From Lentisphaeria bacterium UBA1724 (GTDB taxonomy: Bacteria; Verrucomicrobiota; Lentisphaeria; Oligosphaerales; Oligosphaeraceae), in assembly GCA_002315885.1 (NCBI GenBank), contig DCIO01000108.1, positions 1 to 6,621 of the forward strand: a DNA stretch of 6,621 nucleotides. The letters are read 5' to 3'. Positions 6,509-6,621 of this stretch are shown here, one piece after another. Made by a program: the position numbers and the translations under genes. The first letter of the stretch is position 1; each line of letters opens with the position of its first letter. Below the pieces are notes generated by a model. The model did no database searches and had not been told where the DNA came from. It saw nothing but the letters and a program-made list of their open reading frames with translations.

Positions 6509-6621
6509 CCCCTCCCGCACTAACGGTCGCAAAGAAAGCACAAGGTAAAGCAGGCGTTCGCCGTCGCGGCCGTGGCTCCCGCACTAACGGTCGCAAAGAA
6601 AGCACAAGGTAAAGCAGGCGT
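6509..6621. repeat. Tandem copies of the dispersed repeat, 64-bp period, cut by the window edge
   Basis: Copy one (6509-6568) matches the left-end repeat at 52 of 60 positions. A second copy begins 64 bases on: 6576-6621 is identical over all 46 available bases to 6512-6557. Perfect identity between the tandem copies, against 87% with the copy at the other end of the window, indicates recent local duplication or homogenisation. The linker 6569-6575 joins them. An 82-codon minus-strand frame (6605-6357) starts inside the repeat and continues through unique sequence, but lacks a supported ribosome site. The repeat has no inverted terminal arms or transposase to suggest an insertion sequence. 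Confidence 0.88.

Noticed and set aside
14..6568. Composite transposon bounded by the direct repeats
   Set aside because: No transposase, no terminal inverted repeats and no target-site duplication are visible; the genes inside are ordinary metabolic and regulatory genes.
6509..6621. CRISPR array
   Set aside because: The units are directly adjacent with a 64-bp period and identical over 46 bases; there are no unique spacers between short palindromic repeats and no cas genes.

Overview
The window holds four complete protein genes in two divergent pairs: an alpha-mannosidase (minus) against a secreted nucleoside-hydrolase-like protein (plus), then a MarC-type membrane protein (minus) against a LysR-type regulator (plus). 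Base composition looks roughly balanced, and genes are spaced by short AT-richer gaps. The style suggests a Gram-negative carbohydrate-degrading bacterium of the Planctomycetota-Verrucomicrobiota-Lentisphaerota group, possibly a gut Victivallis-like Lentisphaerota. The grounds are a signal-peptide nucleoside-hydrolase-like domain joined to a lamin-tail-like domain and a C-terminal 'GWQLVAIPL' module, plus a dispersed GC-rich intergenic repeat. No rRNA or other taxonomic marker is present, so this placement is inference.

Layout. Positions 14-73 carry one copy of a ~60-bp repeat. The GH38 mannosidase runs leftward from 2515 to 119, with all four expected zinc/catalytic residues. A 383-bp divergent intergenic region (2516-2898) contains two inverted repeats, a leader hairpin and a strong Shine-Dalgarno that fixes the start of the next gene at 2899. 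The nucleoside-hydrolase-like exported protein runs rightward to 4662. A perfect 17-bp-stem hairpin (4674-4717) sits almost exactly midway between its stop and the stop of the convergent MarC gene (5326 to 4730). A compact 89-bp intergenic region with overlapping candidate promoters separates marC-like from the LysR-type gene (5416-6321). The last 300 bases hold no convincing gene: an AT hairpin, a possible promoter and two tandem copies (64-bp period) of the same repeat found at the left end, running off the window.

How the genes may work together. The mannosidase has no signal peptide and should act in the cytoplasm on imported mannosides or trimmed glycans. The nucleoside-hydrolase-like protein should act outside the cytoplasmic membrane. 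The shared upstream region could allow joint control, but no metabolic link is proven. The LysR-type protein most likely regulates itself and the divergent MarC-type gene. No mobile element, CRISPR array, phage gene or clearly new system is visible. The most distinctive items are the three repeat copies bracketing the locus and the domain make-up of the exported protein.
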